A DNA stretch of 5,505 bases from Bacteroidota bacterium. Lineage in GTDB: Bacteria; Bacteroidota; Bacteroidia; Bacteroidales; VadinHA17. The DNA lies in assembly GCA_006227095.1 (NCBI GenBank), contig SBFZ01000222.1, forward strand, positions 1-5,505. The letters run 5' to 3'. Shown in pieces: positions 1 through 5,505 of the stretch (positions are counted from its first letter, which is position 1; each line of letters begins with the position of its first letter). The position numbers and the translations under genes were made by a program. The notes beneath the pieces were generated by a model. The model had not been told where the DNA came from, did not search any database, and saw only the letters and a program-made list of their open reading frames with translations.

Positions 1-437
1 CCCTTGCCGTTGTCCCCCCGGGTGATCCTGAAATCATCAATAGATATCACGGTCTCAAGAGTCTCTGACCTGAACTCCTCGGTTTTGTGGGCAAGGCTTC
101 CTGACACGAAAAGGGCCCTTGCCCCGGAATGGTTCAGTACATTACCTATCTCTCCCGTCGTAAAATCGGGAAGAATCGGCACTGCAACGGCACCCATTGA
201 TGTTATTGCCAGGTATGTGACGCCCCAGTTGGGCATACTGGTACTCAGTATGGCCACCCTGTCTCCCGGCTGTACCGACAGATCTTCCAGGAGCCTCATT
301 ACTGACTCCGTTTTCTCCTTCAGCTGGTTGTAGGTAATAACTTCCTCTCCCACAAAACCCATTGCCCTGTTCTCTCCGTGTTTCCTGAAGCTCTCTCCGG
401 CAAGGAATGGTATAGTCAACATCTCGTTATTATGCAT
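1..437 (-). CDS. AMP-forming acyl-CoA synthetase (long-chain fatty acid-CoA ligase-like), N-terminal part
   Basis: This is the N-terminal 145 residues of a member of the adenylate-forming (ANL) superfamily; the rest lies off the left edge. Family members activate a carboxylic acid with ATP to an acyl-adenylate and then transfer it to coenzyme A. Visible family features are ITYNQL (residues 34-39), GDRVAILSTSMPNW (58-71) and AITSMGAVAVPILP (77-90), the usual N-terminal pattern of FadD/FACL-type ligases. The following TTGEIGNVLNHSGARALFVS also matches the family. The P-loop and catalytic lysine regions are not in the window, so substrate chain length cannot be judged. The ATG at 437 is chosen because an in-frame TAG lies two codons upstream; the only other early start is Met6. 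No Shine-Dalgarno is seen, but a TATCTTTG element ends 21 bases upstream. The gene is divergent from queD. I am confident of the superfamily and moderately confident of the fatty-acid ligase assignment. Confidence 0.88.
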   Translation of the reverse strand, partial: MHNNEMLTIPFLAGESFRKHGENRAMGFVGEEVITYNQLKEKTESVMRLLEDLSVQPGDRVAILSTSMPNWGVTYLAITSMGAVAVPILPDFTTGEIGNVLNHSGARALFVSGSLAHKTEEFRSETLETVISIDDFRITRGDNGK

Positions 438-458
438 TGGCTATTAATGTATTGGGCG

Positions 459-466
459 CAAAGATA
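459..466 (-). promoter_or_regulatory. Putative Bacteroidota -7 promoter element for the acyl-CoA synthetase gene
   Basis: Read on the minus strand this is TATCTTTG, an exact match to the TAnnTTTG -7 consensus of Bacteroidota housekeeping sigma factor. It ends 21 bases before the ATG at 437, which would give a short 5' leader. I could not find a convincing TTTG -33 element at the expected 17-21 base spacing; the nearest TTTG is 34 bases upstream. The motif is short and could occur by chance, but its position and its mirrored partner at 551 support it. Confidence 0.4.
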
Positions 467-524
467 AGGTTAAATCAATTATGTATGACATGTAAACGTG
501 CAAATATCATTCAGAAATATCCCG

Positions 525-553
525 GTAAACAAAAATCGATCTAAATAGTTTAC
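525..553. repeat. GTAAAC / GTTTAC inverted repeat in the divergent promoter region
   Basis: GTAAAC at 525-530 and GTTTAC at 548-553 are perfect reverse complements separated by 17 bases, with an ATCGAT palindrome at 535-540 between them. The right arm overlaps the putative -7 element of queD by three bases. A third, directly oriented GTAAAC lies at 492-497. The layout would suit a dimeric regulator binding over the queD promoter, but six-base arms in AT-rich DNA can arise by chance, and no known operator is recognised. Confidence 0.25.
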
Positions 554-558
554 TTTTG
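551..558 (+). promoter_or_regulatory. Putative Bacteroidota -7 promoter element for queD (and perhaps polA-moaDE)
   Basis: TACTTTTG matches the TAnnTTTG -7 consensus and ends 22 bases before the queD ATG at 581. No clear TTTG -33 element is present 17-21 bases upstream, where the sequence is GTAAAC-rich instead. The implied leader is too short for a riboswitch. If functional, this promoter could also serve the genes downstream, since no terminator is visible between queD and moaE. Confidence 0.4.
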
Positions 559-580
559 CGGATACCAAAGAGTTGGAGAG

Positions 581-1030
581 ATGGCACTGATCAGGGTAAC
601 AAAGGAATTCCGTTTTGAGATGGCACACGCCCTGTGGAACTATGACGGTCCGTGCAGGAACGTGCATGGCCACTCCTATATCCTCTATGTTACTTTTGCC
701 GGGGAGCCAGTAAATGATCCGGACAATCCCCGCAACGGCATGGTGATCGATTTCGGCGACCTCAAGAAGATAGTCCGGGAAAACATTGTTGACCGTTTTG
801 ACCATGCCCTCATGGTTTCAGGTCAGGCTCCGGCTGAAACGGTGGAGAGTTACAGGCAGCATTTCGGAAATGTAATAGTGTCTGCATACCAGCCAACGTG
901 TGAGAACCTGGTTGCAGATATCGCAGCCACGCTGGGCGGCATGGCCCCGGAAGGGACATTCCTGCACAGTATCAGATTGTATGAAACAGCCACGGCATAT
1001 GCCGAATGGCATGCATCCGACAACAGGTGA
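581..1030 (+). CDS. queD: 6-carboxy-5,6,7,8-tetrahydropterin synthase (QueD, PTPS family)
   Basis: This 149-residue protein is a complete member of the 6-pyruvoyl-tetrahydropterin synthase family. QueD converts 7,8-dihydroneopterin triphosphate (from GTP via FolE) to 6-carboxytetrahydropterin, the second step towards preQ0 and queuosine; it is a cytosolic zinc enzyme. The zinc ligands are visible as His16 (FEMAH) and His29/His31 in a C-x3-HGH motif with catalytic Cys25, the spacing typical of QueD rather than of the tetrahydrobiopterin enzyme. MVIDFGDLK (54-62), the Asp74-His75 pair, PTCEN (105-109) and pterin-anchoring Glu135 are also present. It is longer than E. coli QueD (about 120 residues), mainly through an insertion around residues 80-103. 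The ATG at 581 places FRFEMAH at the usual distance; only a weak GGAG abuts it. No other queuosine genes are in view, so a role in another pterin pathway cannot be excluded. Confidence 0.93.
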   Translation: MALIRVTKEFRFEMAHALWNYDGPCRNVHGHSYILYVTFAGEPVNDPDNPRNGMVIDFGDLKKIVRENIVDRFDHALMVSGQAPAETVESYRQHFGNVIVSAYQPTCENLVADIAATLGGMAPEGTFLHSIRLYETATAYAEWHASDNR

Positions 1031-3870
1031 CAGAAACAGATAACGACAGGAGACTATTTTTACTTGATGCATATGCATTGATTTTCAGGTCATACTATGC
1101 ATTCATCCGGAATCCCCGGGTTACCAGCAAGGGGATGAATACGTCGGCGGTGTTCGGCTTCCTTCTTACCCTCGAGGATCTTCTCTCAAAGCAGAAGCCC
1201 TCACATCTTGCCGTAGTCTTCGATCCGCCGGGACCAACTTTCAGGAGTGACATATACCCGGCCTACAAGGCTAACCGTGACGCAACCCCAGAGGATATTA
1301 AAATTGCCGTTCCCTATATCAAGCGTCTCCTTGAGGCTTTCCGGATACCGGTTATCGAGGTGCCGGGATATGAAGCTGACGATGTCATAGGCACTCTTGC
1401 CCGAAAGGCTGCTGAAGAGGGATACAGGGCCTTCATGATGACACCTGACAAGGATTTTGCCCAGCTTGTCACCGACAATGTTGTCATGTACCGGCCCGGA
1501 CGTTCCGGCGGCGAGGCTGAAATATGGGGGAGGGAAGAAATAATAAGGGAATACGGGGTACCGCCGGAAAACATTACAGACCTGCTCGGGTTGATGGGAG
1601 ACGCATCCGACAATATCCCGGGTGCCCCCGGAATAGGTCCCAAGACTGCCTGTAAGCTCATAAGCGAGCATGGAAGTATCGAGAGCCTGATAAACCGCAC
1701 TTCAGACCTTCAGGGGCGTCAGAAGGATATTATTGAACAGAACAGCGAGCAGATACTGCTTTCCAAAAGGCTTGCCACAATAGAACAGAATGTGCCTGTT
1801 GAGTTCAGACATGCCGACTTGCATCGCAGGGAGCCGGATATCGAATCTCTCAGGAAGCTTTACGAGGAGCTGGAATTCCGTACGATGGCGACACGGCTTC
1901 CTGCTGCCGGGGCCGTTCAGCCTGCACAGGCAGCCACCGCATCCGAGGCAGGGGCTGTTGCTTCAATAACCGCCGCAGAGTCTTCTTCTGGACGCAGTTT
2001 TTCCGACGGATCGCAGGGAACACTCTTCGGGGAGGCATTATCACCATCAGGTTCCTCCAGGGCAAATATCACCACCACACCCCATAATTACACCCTTATT
2101 GAGACTGCTGAGGAGTGCGCCGGGCTGGCAGGAGAACTGTCCCGGCTGACCGACTTCTGCTTTGATACCGAGACAGATTCGCTTGACCCGCTTAATGCAC
2201 AGCTTGTTTCAATAGCATTTTCCTCCGAAAAGGGATCAGGCACCATGCTATGGCTGCCTCCTGACAGGGATGAGGCACTGAGACTCCTGCAACCGCTCAG
2301 GCCGGTCTTTGAGAATGAGAAGATCCGCAAGACAGGGCAGAACCTGAAGTTTGATATCCAGTTACTGGCAGGATATGGCATAAATGTCAGGGGACCGCTG
2401 TTTGACACCATGCTTGCCCATTACCTGCTTGAGCCTGACATGCGGCACAATATGGACCTGCTGTCTTCACAGTACCTCGGGTATGAGCCGGTGCACATCG
2501 AGGAACTGATAGGAGAACGGGGTCCGCGGCAGAAGACAATGAGGGATGTGGATAAGGAGAGGGTCAAGGAATATGCCGTTGAAGATACCGATGTTACCTG
2601 GCAGCTGATGAAGCTGTTTGAGCCGATGCTCATAAGCCAGGAGCTTGACAGTCTGGCGGAAGGGATAGAAATGCCGCTCATAAGGGTGCTTGCCTCAATG
2701 GAGCGTGAAGGAGTGCTCCTCGATGAAACCGTACTGAAAAAATACGCTGTCACCCTTCGTGAGACAATCATCAGCCTCGAACAGGAAATATATACCCTTG
2801 CCGGTCATGAGTTCAATATCTCATCCCCGAAACAGCTGGGTGACATACTTTTTGTCAGGCTCCGTCTTGATGACAATGCCAGGCTTACCCGGACAAAGCA
2901 GTACCGCACTGATGAAGAGGTTCTTCAGCGTCTTGCAGGTAAGCATCCCATTATCGGAAAGGTACTTGAATACCGCGGCCTGAAAAAGCTTCTTTCAACA
3001 TATGTGGAGGCTCTGCCGCAATTAATTGACCGCAAAACCGGCCGTATACACACCACATACAACCAGGCTGTTGCCTCCACCGGCAGGCTCAGCTCCACGA
3101 ACCCCAACCTTCAGAACATACCTGTTCGTGATGCGGAGGGACGGGAGATACGGAAGGCATTTATCCCGGCCGATGGAAAGATCTTTCTGAGCGCAGACTA
3201 TTCCCAGATTGAGCTCAGGCTCATGGCTCATCTAAGCGGTGACAGCTCAATGATTTCCGATTTTCTTTCAGGGCAGGATATTCACTCTGCAACAGCATCC
3301 AAAATCTTCGGAGTGCCTGTTTCAGAGGTGACCCGTGAAATGAGGGCAAGGGCAAAGACTGCAAATTTCGGCATCATATACGGCATATCTGCATTTGGCC
3401 TTTCTGAGCGTCTGACCATTGGCCGCAAGGAGGCCAGGGAGCTTATTGACGGATATTTCAATTCATACCCGGGAGTGAAGGCATATATGGATGAAAGCAT
3501 CCGCAAGGCCAGGGAGCAGGGCTTTGTCACCACAATGTTCGGACGCCGGCGTTACCTGCCAGACATTCACTCCAGGAACCAGGTGGTCAGAGGCAATGCT
3601 GAACGAAACGCCATAAACGCTCCGCTGCAGGGCAGTGCAGCAGACATAATCAAGATTGCAATGGTGAGAATCGCCTCAAGGCTGGAACAAGAAATGCCGG
3701 AAGCAAAGATGATCCTCCAGGTACATGACGAATTGATTTTCGAAGTGGAAACCTCCGGGGTTGAGAAACTTGCCGCAATGGTCAGGGAAGAGATGAAGGG
3801 TGCTGCACAACTGAGCGTACCCCTGGAGGTGGATACAGGAACGGGGTATAACTGGCTTGAGGCACACTGA
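1027..3870 (+). CDS. polA: DNA polymerase I with 5' nuclease and 3'-5' proofreading domains
   Basis: DNA polymerase I fills gaps during excision repair and removes Okazaki primers. Numbering from the GTG start gives 947 residues (E. coli 928). The 5' nuclease (about 1-290) keeps its metal-binding acidic residues: Asp14, Asp66, Glu116, Asp118/119, Asp141/143, Asp192 and Asp195, followed by a GIGPKTA helix-hairpin-helix. An Ala/Ser-rich linker covers about 292-355 and contains QGTLF. The exonuclease is intact: Asp380 and Glu382 (FDTETDSLD), Asp443 (GQNLKFD), Tyr516 and Asp520 (YAVED), so proofreading is expected. The polymerase has motif A Asp724 (DYSQIELR), motif B Arg773/Lys777/Phe781/Tyr785 and motif C His900-Asp901-Glu902 (QVHDE). 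I chose GTG 1027 because it overlaps the queD TGA as GTGA and places LFLLDAYALIF near the N-terminus; an upstream ATG at 1006 would add seven residues, all encoded inside queD. No Shine-Dalgarno is seen, suggesting translational coupling. Confidence 0.97.
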   Translation: MTETDNDRRLFLLDAYALIFRSYYAFIRNPRVTSKGMNTSAVFGFLLTLEDLLSKQKPSHLAVVFDPPGPTFRSDIYPAYKANRDATPEDIKIAVPYIKRLLEAFRIPVIEVPGYEADDVIGTLARKAAEEGYRAFMMTPDKDFAQLVTDNVVMYRPGRSGGEAEIWGREEIIREYGVPPENITDLLGLMGDASDNIPGAPGIGPKTACKLISEHGSIESLINRTSDLQGRQKDIIEQNSEQILLSKRLATIEQNVPVEFRHADLHRREPDIESLRKLYEELEFRTMATRLPAAGAVQPAQAATASEAGAVASITAAESSSGRSFSDGSQGTLFGEALSPSGSSRANITTTPHNYTLIETAEECAGLAGELSRLTDFCFDTETDSLDPLNAQLVSIAFSSEKGSGTMLWLPPDRDEALRLLQPLRPVFENEKIRKTGQNLKFDIQLLAGYGINVRGPLFDTMLAHYLLEPDMRHNMDLLSSQYLGYEPVHIEELIGERGPRQKTMRDVDKERVKEYAVEDTDVTWQLMKLFEPMLISQELDSLAEGIEMPLIRVLASMEREGVLLDETVLKKYAVTLRETIISLEQEIYTLAGHEFNISSPKQLGDILFVRLRLDDNARLTRTKQYRTDEEVLQRLAGKHPIIGKVLEYRGLKKLLSTYVEALPQLIDRKTGRIHTTYNQAVASTGRLSSTNPNLQNIPVRDAEGREIRKAFIPADGKIFLSADYSQIELRLMAHLSGDSSMISDFLSGQDIHSATASKIFGVPVSEVTREMRARAKTANFGIIYGISAFGLSERLTIGRKEARELIDGYFNSYPGVKAYMDESIRKAREQGFVTTMFGRRRYLPDIHSRNQVVRGNAERNAINAPLQGSAADIIKIAMVRIASRLEQEMPEAKMILQVHDELIFEVETSGVEKLAAMVREEMKGAAQLSVPLEVDTGTGYNWLEAH

Positions 3871-3972
3871 CAATCCGGGATGGCTGAGCGGATGAAATAT
3901 TACCTGCAGCAGACACCTCGGCAATCCGGGATGACTGAATGGATGACACATAAATCGCAGGAGGCATAGTGA
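3871..3972 (+). repeat. Decayed 51-bp tandem duplication between polA and moaD
   Basis: Two units of 51 bases lie directly after the polA stop, at 3871-3921 and 3922-3972. The first 25 bases (CAATCCGGGATG...GGATGA) match at 22 of 25 positions; the next 20 match at about 12, so the copies have diverged in their right halves. The unit length is a multiple of three, and the frame in line with polA stays open from the polA stop to a TAG at 3967-3969. The moaD ribosome binding site AGGAGG lies in the second unit, opposite a CAGCAG-type stretch in the first. No protein-coding or terminator function is established for this segment. Confidence 0.7.
3959..3964 (+). promoter_or_regulatory. Strong Shine-Dalgarno sequence of moaD
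   Basis: A full AGGAGG is present, unusual here because the other genes in the window have weak or no Shine-Dalgarno. It lies 10 bases before the ATG at 3975 and only 4 bases before a GTG at 3969, so spacing favours the ATG, though both are possible starts. Confidence 0.6.
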
Positions 3973-3974
3973 GA

Positions 3975-4211
3975 ATGGGAGTTGAAGTAAGGATTTTGTA
4001 TTTCGGGGCGGCTCAGGAGGCGGCAGGGAAAAGCGAGGAGTTGCTGACAGCGGATAATACCACCACCCTGCGAACAGCCATTCTTGAAAAATATCCTGCA
4101 CTGGCAGGAATACCGTTCAGAATGGCTCTCAACAGGAACCTGCTCAAGGGAGATTCTCTCCTGGCAGAAAATGACATAATAGCAATACTACCTCCCTTCC
4201 AGGGTGGATGA
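3975..4211 (+). CDS. moaD: Molybdopterin synthase sulfur carrier subunit (MoaD/ThiS family)
   Basis: MoaD is the small ubiquitin-fold subunit of molybdopterin synthase. Its C-terminal glycine is adenylated and thiocarboxylated by a MoeB-type enzyme and then donates sulfur to convert cyclic pyranopterin monophosphate to molybdopterin. The protein has 78 residues from the ATG (80 from GTG 3969), close to the 81 of E. coli MoaD. It begins with a beta strand typical of the fold (VEVRILYFGAAQEAAGK), has the MALNRNLLKGDSLLAENDIIAILPP segment, and ends in PPFQGG, the diagnostic Gly-Gly tail matching PPVAGG in E. coli. moaE follows after a 17-base gap, which confirms MoaD over the related ThiS. I chose ATG 3975 for its 10-base spacing to AGGAGG. 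The upstream gap to polA holds the 51-bp duplication. No MoeB, MoaA or MoaC gene is in the window. Confidence 0.92.
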   Translation: MGVEVRILYFGAAQEAAGKSEELLTADNTTTLRTAILEKYPALAGIPFRMALNRNLLKGDSLLAENDIIAILPPFQGG

Positions 4212-4228
4212 AACAATAATGTCTGCAT

Positions 4229-4630
4229 ATGAAAAACAGGTATCTGACGGCAGGACCGATCACACCGCTTCTTATATCCGAACTGATGACGCTTGGCAAC
4301 GATGATGCCGGTGCCGGTGCTGTTTCAGTATTCATAGGAAAGGTTCGTGACGATGAAACCGACAGCGGAAGGGTTAAGGCAATAGAGTACTCAGCCTACG
4401 AGGAGATGGTCTCCGGGGAGGCTGAAGAGATCGTCCGTATTGTCAGGGCGGCCTTCAGCGATGTGAGGTCTGTCATCATTGTACATTCCGTTGGTATTGT
4501 CAGGTCAGGCGAAGCCTCGCTGTTCATCATGATCACCTCCGGCCACCGTGATCACGGAACACGTGCATGCCGGCATACCCTTGAAATGGTCAAGGAGAAG
4601 CTTCCGGTCTGGAAAAAGGAAATCTACTGA
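4229..4630 (+). CDS. moaE: Molybdopterin synthase catalytic subunit MoaE
   Basis: MoaE forms the heterotetramer with MoaD and carries the active site that inserts two dithiolene sulfurs into cyclic pyranopterin monophosphate. The 133-residue protein shows the family pattern: GAVSVFIGKVRD (30-41) with the conserved Arg40, AIEYSAYEEM (51-60), HSVGIVRSGEASLFIMITSGHR (86-107) with His106-Arg107 matching the His-Arg pair of E. coli MoaE, and PVWKKE (126-131), in which Lys129 aligns with the catalytic Lys119 of E. coli. The protein stops at KKEIY, about 15-17 residues earlier than E. coli MoaE (150), and lacks the usual C-terminal tail after this lysine. The active-site residues remain, so it is probably functional, but a truncating mutation is possible. 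The ATG at 4229 has no Shine-Dalgarno and lies 17 bases after the moaD stop, so coupled translation is likely. Confidence 0.93.
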   Translation: MKNRYLTAGPITPLLISELMTLGNDDAGAGAVSVFIGKVRDDETDSGRVKAIEYSAYEEMVSGEAEEIVRIVRAAFSDVRSVIIVHSVGIVRSGEASLFIMITSGHRDHGTRACRHTLEMVKEKLPVWKKEIY

Positions 4631-4741
4631 TTTCTTCCGCAACCAGGTTCTGTGGCCTTACACGGCTGTATTCAGATATCACCCCGAACGCAGTTATGCT
4701 GTCAGCCAGAGACACAGACAGATCCGCGCCGATTGCTGTGG
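4631..4741. other. Convergent spacer between moaE and the S41 peptidase gene
   Basis: These 111 bases separate two genes that end facing each other. I see no stable GC hairpin followed by a T-run on either strand, only weak inverted repeats such as CTGTC...GACAG. A minus-strand frame stays open across the spacer but has no ATG and no recognisable family. Confidence 0.5.
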
Positions 4742-5505
4742 TCAGGTTCCTGCCGGGGTTTTCAGCAGTGATGAATACCGGGCCCTGTCACCTGCTATAC
4801 TGATTGCTTCCTTTATCTGGGTGTCACGGCTAACCGAATATTCGACCATTCCCCAGTCATAGAAATATCTTCCGGCGAGCTCTGATTCAAGCAGTTCAGT
4901 CACATCGGAACGGTATTCTGTCAGCTCCCTCTCAAGAGAATGACTGAGGCCAGATTTGAGTTTCTCCAGCGCCTCCCTGTTTTCGTCGTACAGGTTTTCT
5001 TCCCTGGCCACCCTGGCAAGTTCTTCAAGAATACTTTCAGAGTCGGTCTTATAGGTAAAATTTCTTTCAGCAAGAAAATCCCCGAACCGTTCGAGATCAT
5101 CATCCGTCATCTTCAGGCCTCCCAGTGTGGCCGGCTGGGGATGTGACCAGTAATATGCTGTTGCAAAGTCGAATATCATGTTCTGGACATAGAGTTCGCT
5201 TGCAAACCTGTTAAGCATGTCGGAGGCGACTGTTACATCAGGGATTATGCCGCCGCCGTCTTTTACAGGCCTTCCGTTTCTTGTCCTGAAGGTCTTCGTC
5301 AGCGAGTCAGGTATCATCCCCACGCTTCCGTCCTCGTTGCGGTGTGAGAAATCGACTGCCTGTATGCATCTGCCGCTGGGAATATAGTATTTGGCGGTGG
5401 TCATCTTGACCTGTGCCTTGTAGCTGAGAGGTCTTGCCACCTGTACAAGTCCTTTGCCATAAGACCGTTCACCGACTATTACTCCACGGTCACGATCCTG
5501 CAGTG
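4742..5505 (-). CDS. S41 family carboxyl-terminal processing peptidase (CtpA/Tsp-like), C-terminal part
   Basis: This is the C-terminal 253 residues of an S41 serine peptidase; the start, the PDZ domain and the catalytic serine lie beyond the right edge. S41 enzymes are Ser/Lys proteases, usually exported, that trim or degrade proteins from their C-termini. The window begins at LQDRDRGVIVGERSYGKGLVQ; the lysine of SYGKG (codon 5453-5455) corresponds to the catalytic lysine of the Ser-Lys dyad. MTTAKYYIPSGRCIQ and DGGGIIPDVTV follow as in the family. After this comes a charged, mainly helical domain of about 170 residues (from LNRFASELYVQNMIF to the end) containing NFTYKTDSE and RYFYDWGMVEYS, an arrangement I associate with Bacteroidota S41 peptidases. 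A GTG at 5440 is internal: the family-conserved frame continues upstream of it to the window edge, so this is not the true start. The gene converges on moaE. Confidence 0.93.
   Translation of the reverse strand, partial: LQDRDRGVIVGERSYGKGLVQVARPLSYKAQVKMTTAKYYIPSGRCIQAVDFSHRNEDGSVGMIPDSLTKTFRTRNGRPVKDGGGIIPDVTVASDMLNRFASELYVQNMIFDFATAYYWSHPQPATLGGLKMTDDDLERFGDFLAERNFTYKTDSESILEELARVAREENLYDENREALEKLKSGLSHSLERELTEYRSDVTELLESELAGRYFYDWGMVEYSVSRDTQIKEAISIAGDRARYSSLLKTPAGT

Noticed and set aside
4..333. Plus-strand 109-codon open frame at the left edge
   Set aside because: It is antisense to the acyl-CoA synthetase N-terminus, whose family motifs are clear.
559..580. PreQ1 riboswitch upstream of queD
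   Set aside because: The leader after the putative promoter is too short and lacks the hairpin and A-rich tail of that class.
1201..1700. Antisense open frames of 128 and 156 codons opposite the PolA 5' nuclease domain
   Set aside because: They are shadows of a highly conserved coding region; their sequences show no recognisable family and they overlap each other in different frames.
3871..3974. Molybdenum cofactor riboswitch or transcription terminator upstream of moaD
   Set aside because: The gap is taken up by the 51-bp duplication; no multi-stem fold or hairpin with a T-run is apparent by eye.
4593..4787. Minus-strand open frame of 65 codons spanning the moaE-peptidase spacer, with protein-like composition
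   Set aside because: It has no ATG, both ends lie antisense to or out of frame with well-supported genes, and only about 37 codons fall in true spacer; I recognise no family.
4548..4862. Plus-strand 104-codon open frame running from within moaE into the peptidase gene
   Set aside because: It overlaps moaE in another frame and is antisense to the S41 peptidase C-terminus; no family resemblance.
4742..5440. Treating the GTG at 5440 as the start of the peptidase gene
   Set aside because: The conserved SYGKG catalytic-lysine motif lies upstream of it in the same open frame, which continues to the window edge.

Overview
This window looks like ordinary chromosomal DNA from a member of the Bacteroidota, probably Bacteroidales-like, with mid-range GC. 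Four things point there. TAnnTTTG-type -7 promoter elements sit upstream of both divergent genes at the left end. Shine-Dalgarno sequences are mostly absent. The PolA N-terminus (LFLLDAYALIFRSYYAF) and the MoaE core (AIEYSAYEEM) have the flavour of that phylum. The S41 peptidase carries a long helical C-terminal domain. The assignment rests on these features and on remembered family patterns, not on a database search.

Layout, left to right. (1) Bases 1-437, minus strand: the N-terminal 145 residues of an AMP-forming acyl-CoA synthetase, cut by the window edge. (2) Bases 438-580: a divergent intergenic region with one -7 element facing each way and a GTAAAC/GTTTAC inverted repeat. (3) Bases 581-1030, plus: QueD-type 6-carboxytetrahydropterin synthase, complete. 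(4) Bases 1027-3870, plus: DNA polymerase I with 5' nuclease, proofreading exonuclease and polymerase domains all intact; its likely GTG start overlaps the queD stop in a GTGA junction. (5) Bases 3871-3974: a decayed 51-bp tandem duplication that carries the moaD ribosome binding site. (6) Bases 3975-4211 and 4229-4630, plus: moaD and moaE, the two subunits of molybdopterin synthase. (7) Bases 4631-4741: a short convergent spacer with no recognisable gene or terminator. (8) Bases 4742-5505, minus: the C-terminal 253 residues of an S41 carboxyl-terminal processing peptidase, whose start lies beyond the window.

The plus-strand genes queD, polA, moaD and moaE lie head to tail with short gaps and could form one transcript from the promoter near 551. 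QueD and MoaD/MoaE both belong to GTP-derived pterin chemistry (queuosine precursor and molybdenum cofactor), while PolA is DNA repair and replication, so the grouping is not one pathway.

I found no strong evidence of a new defence, mobile or regulatory system. The points most worth a second look are a QGTLF motif resembling a sliding-clamp-binding peptide in the PolA linker, the frame-preserving 51-bp duplication behind polA, and the short MoaE C-terminus.
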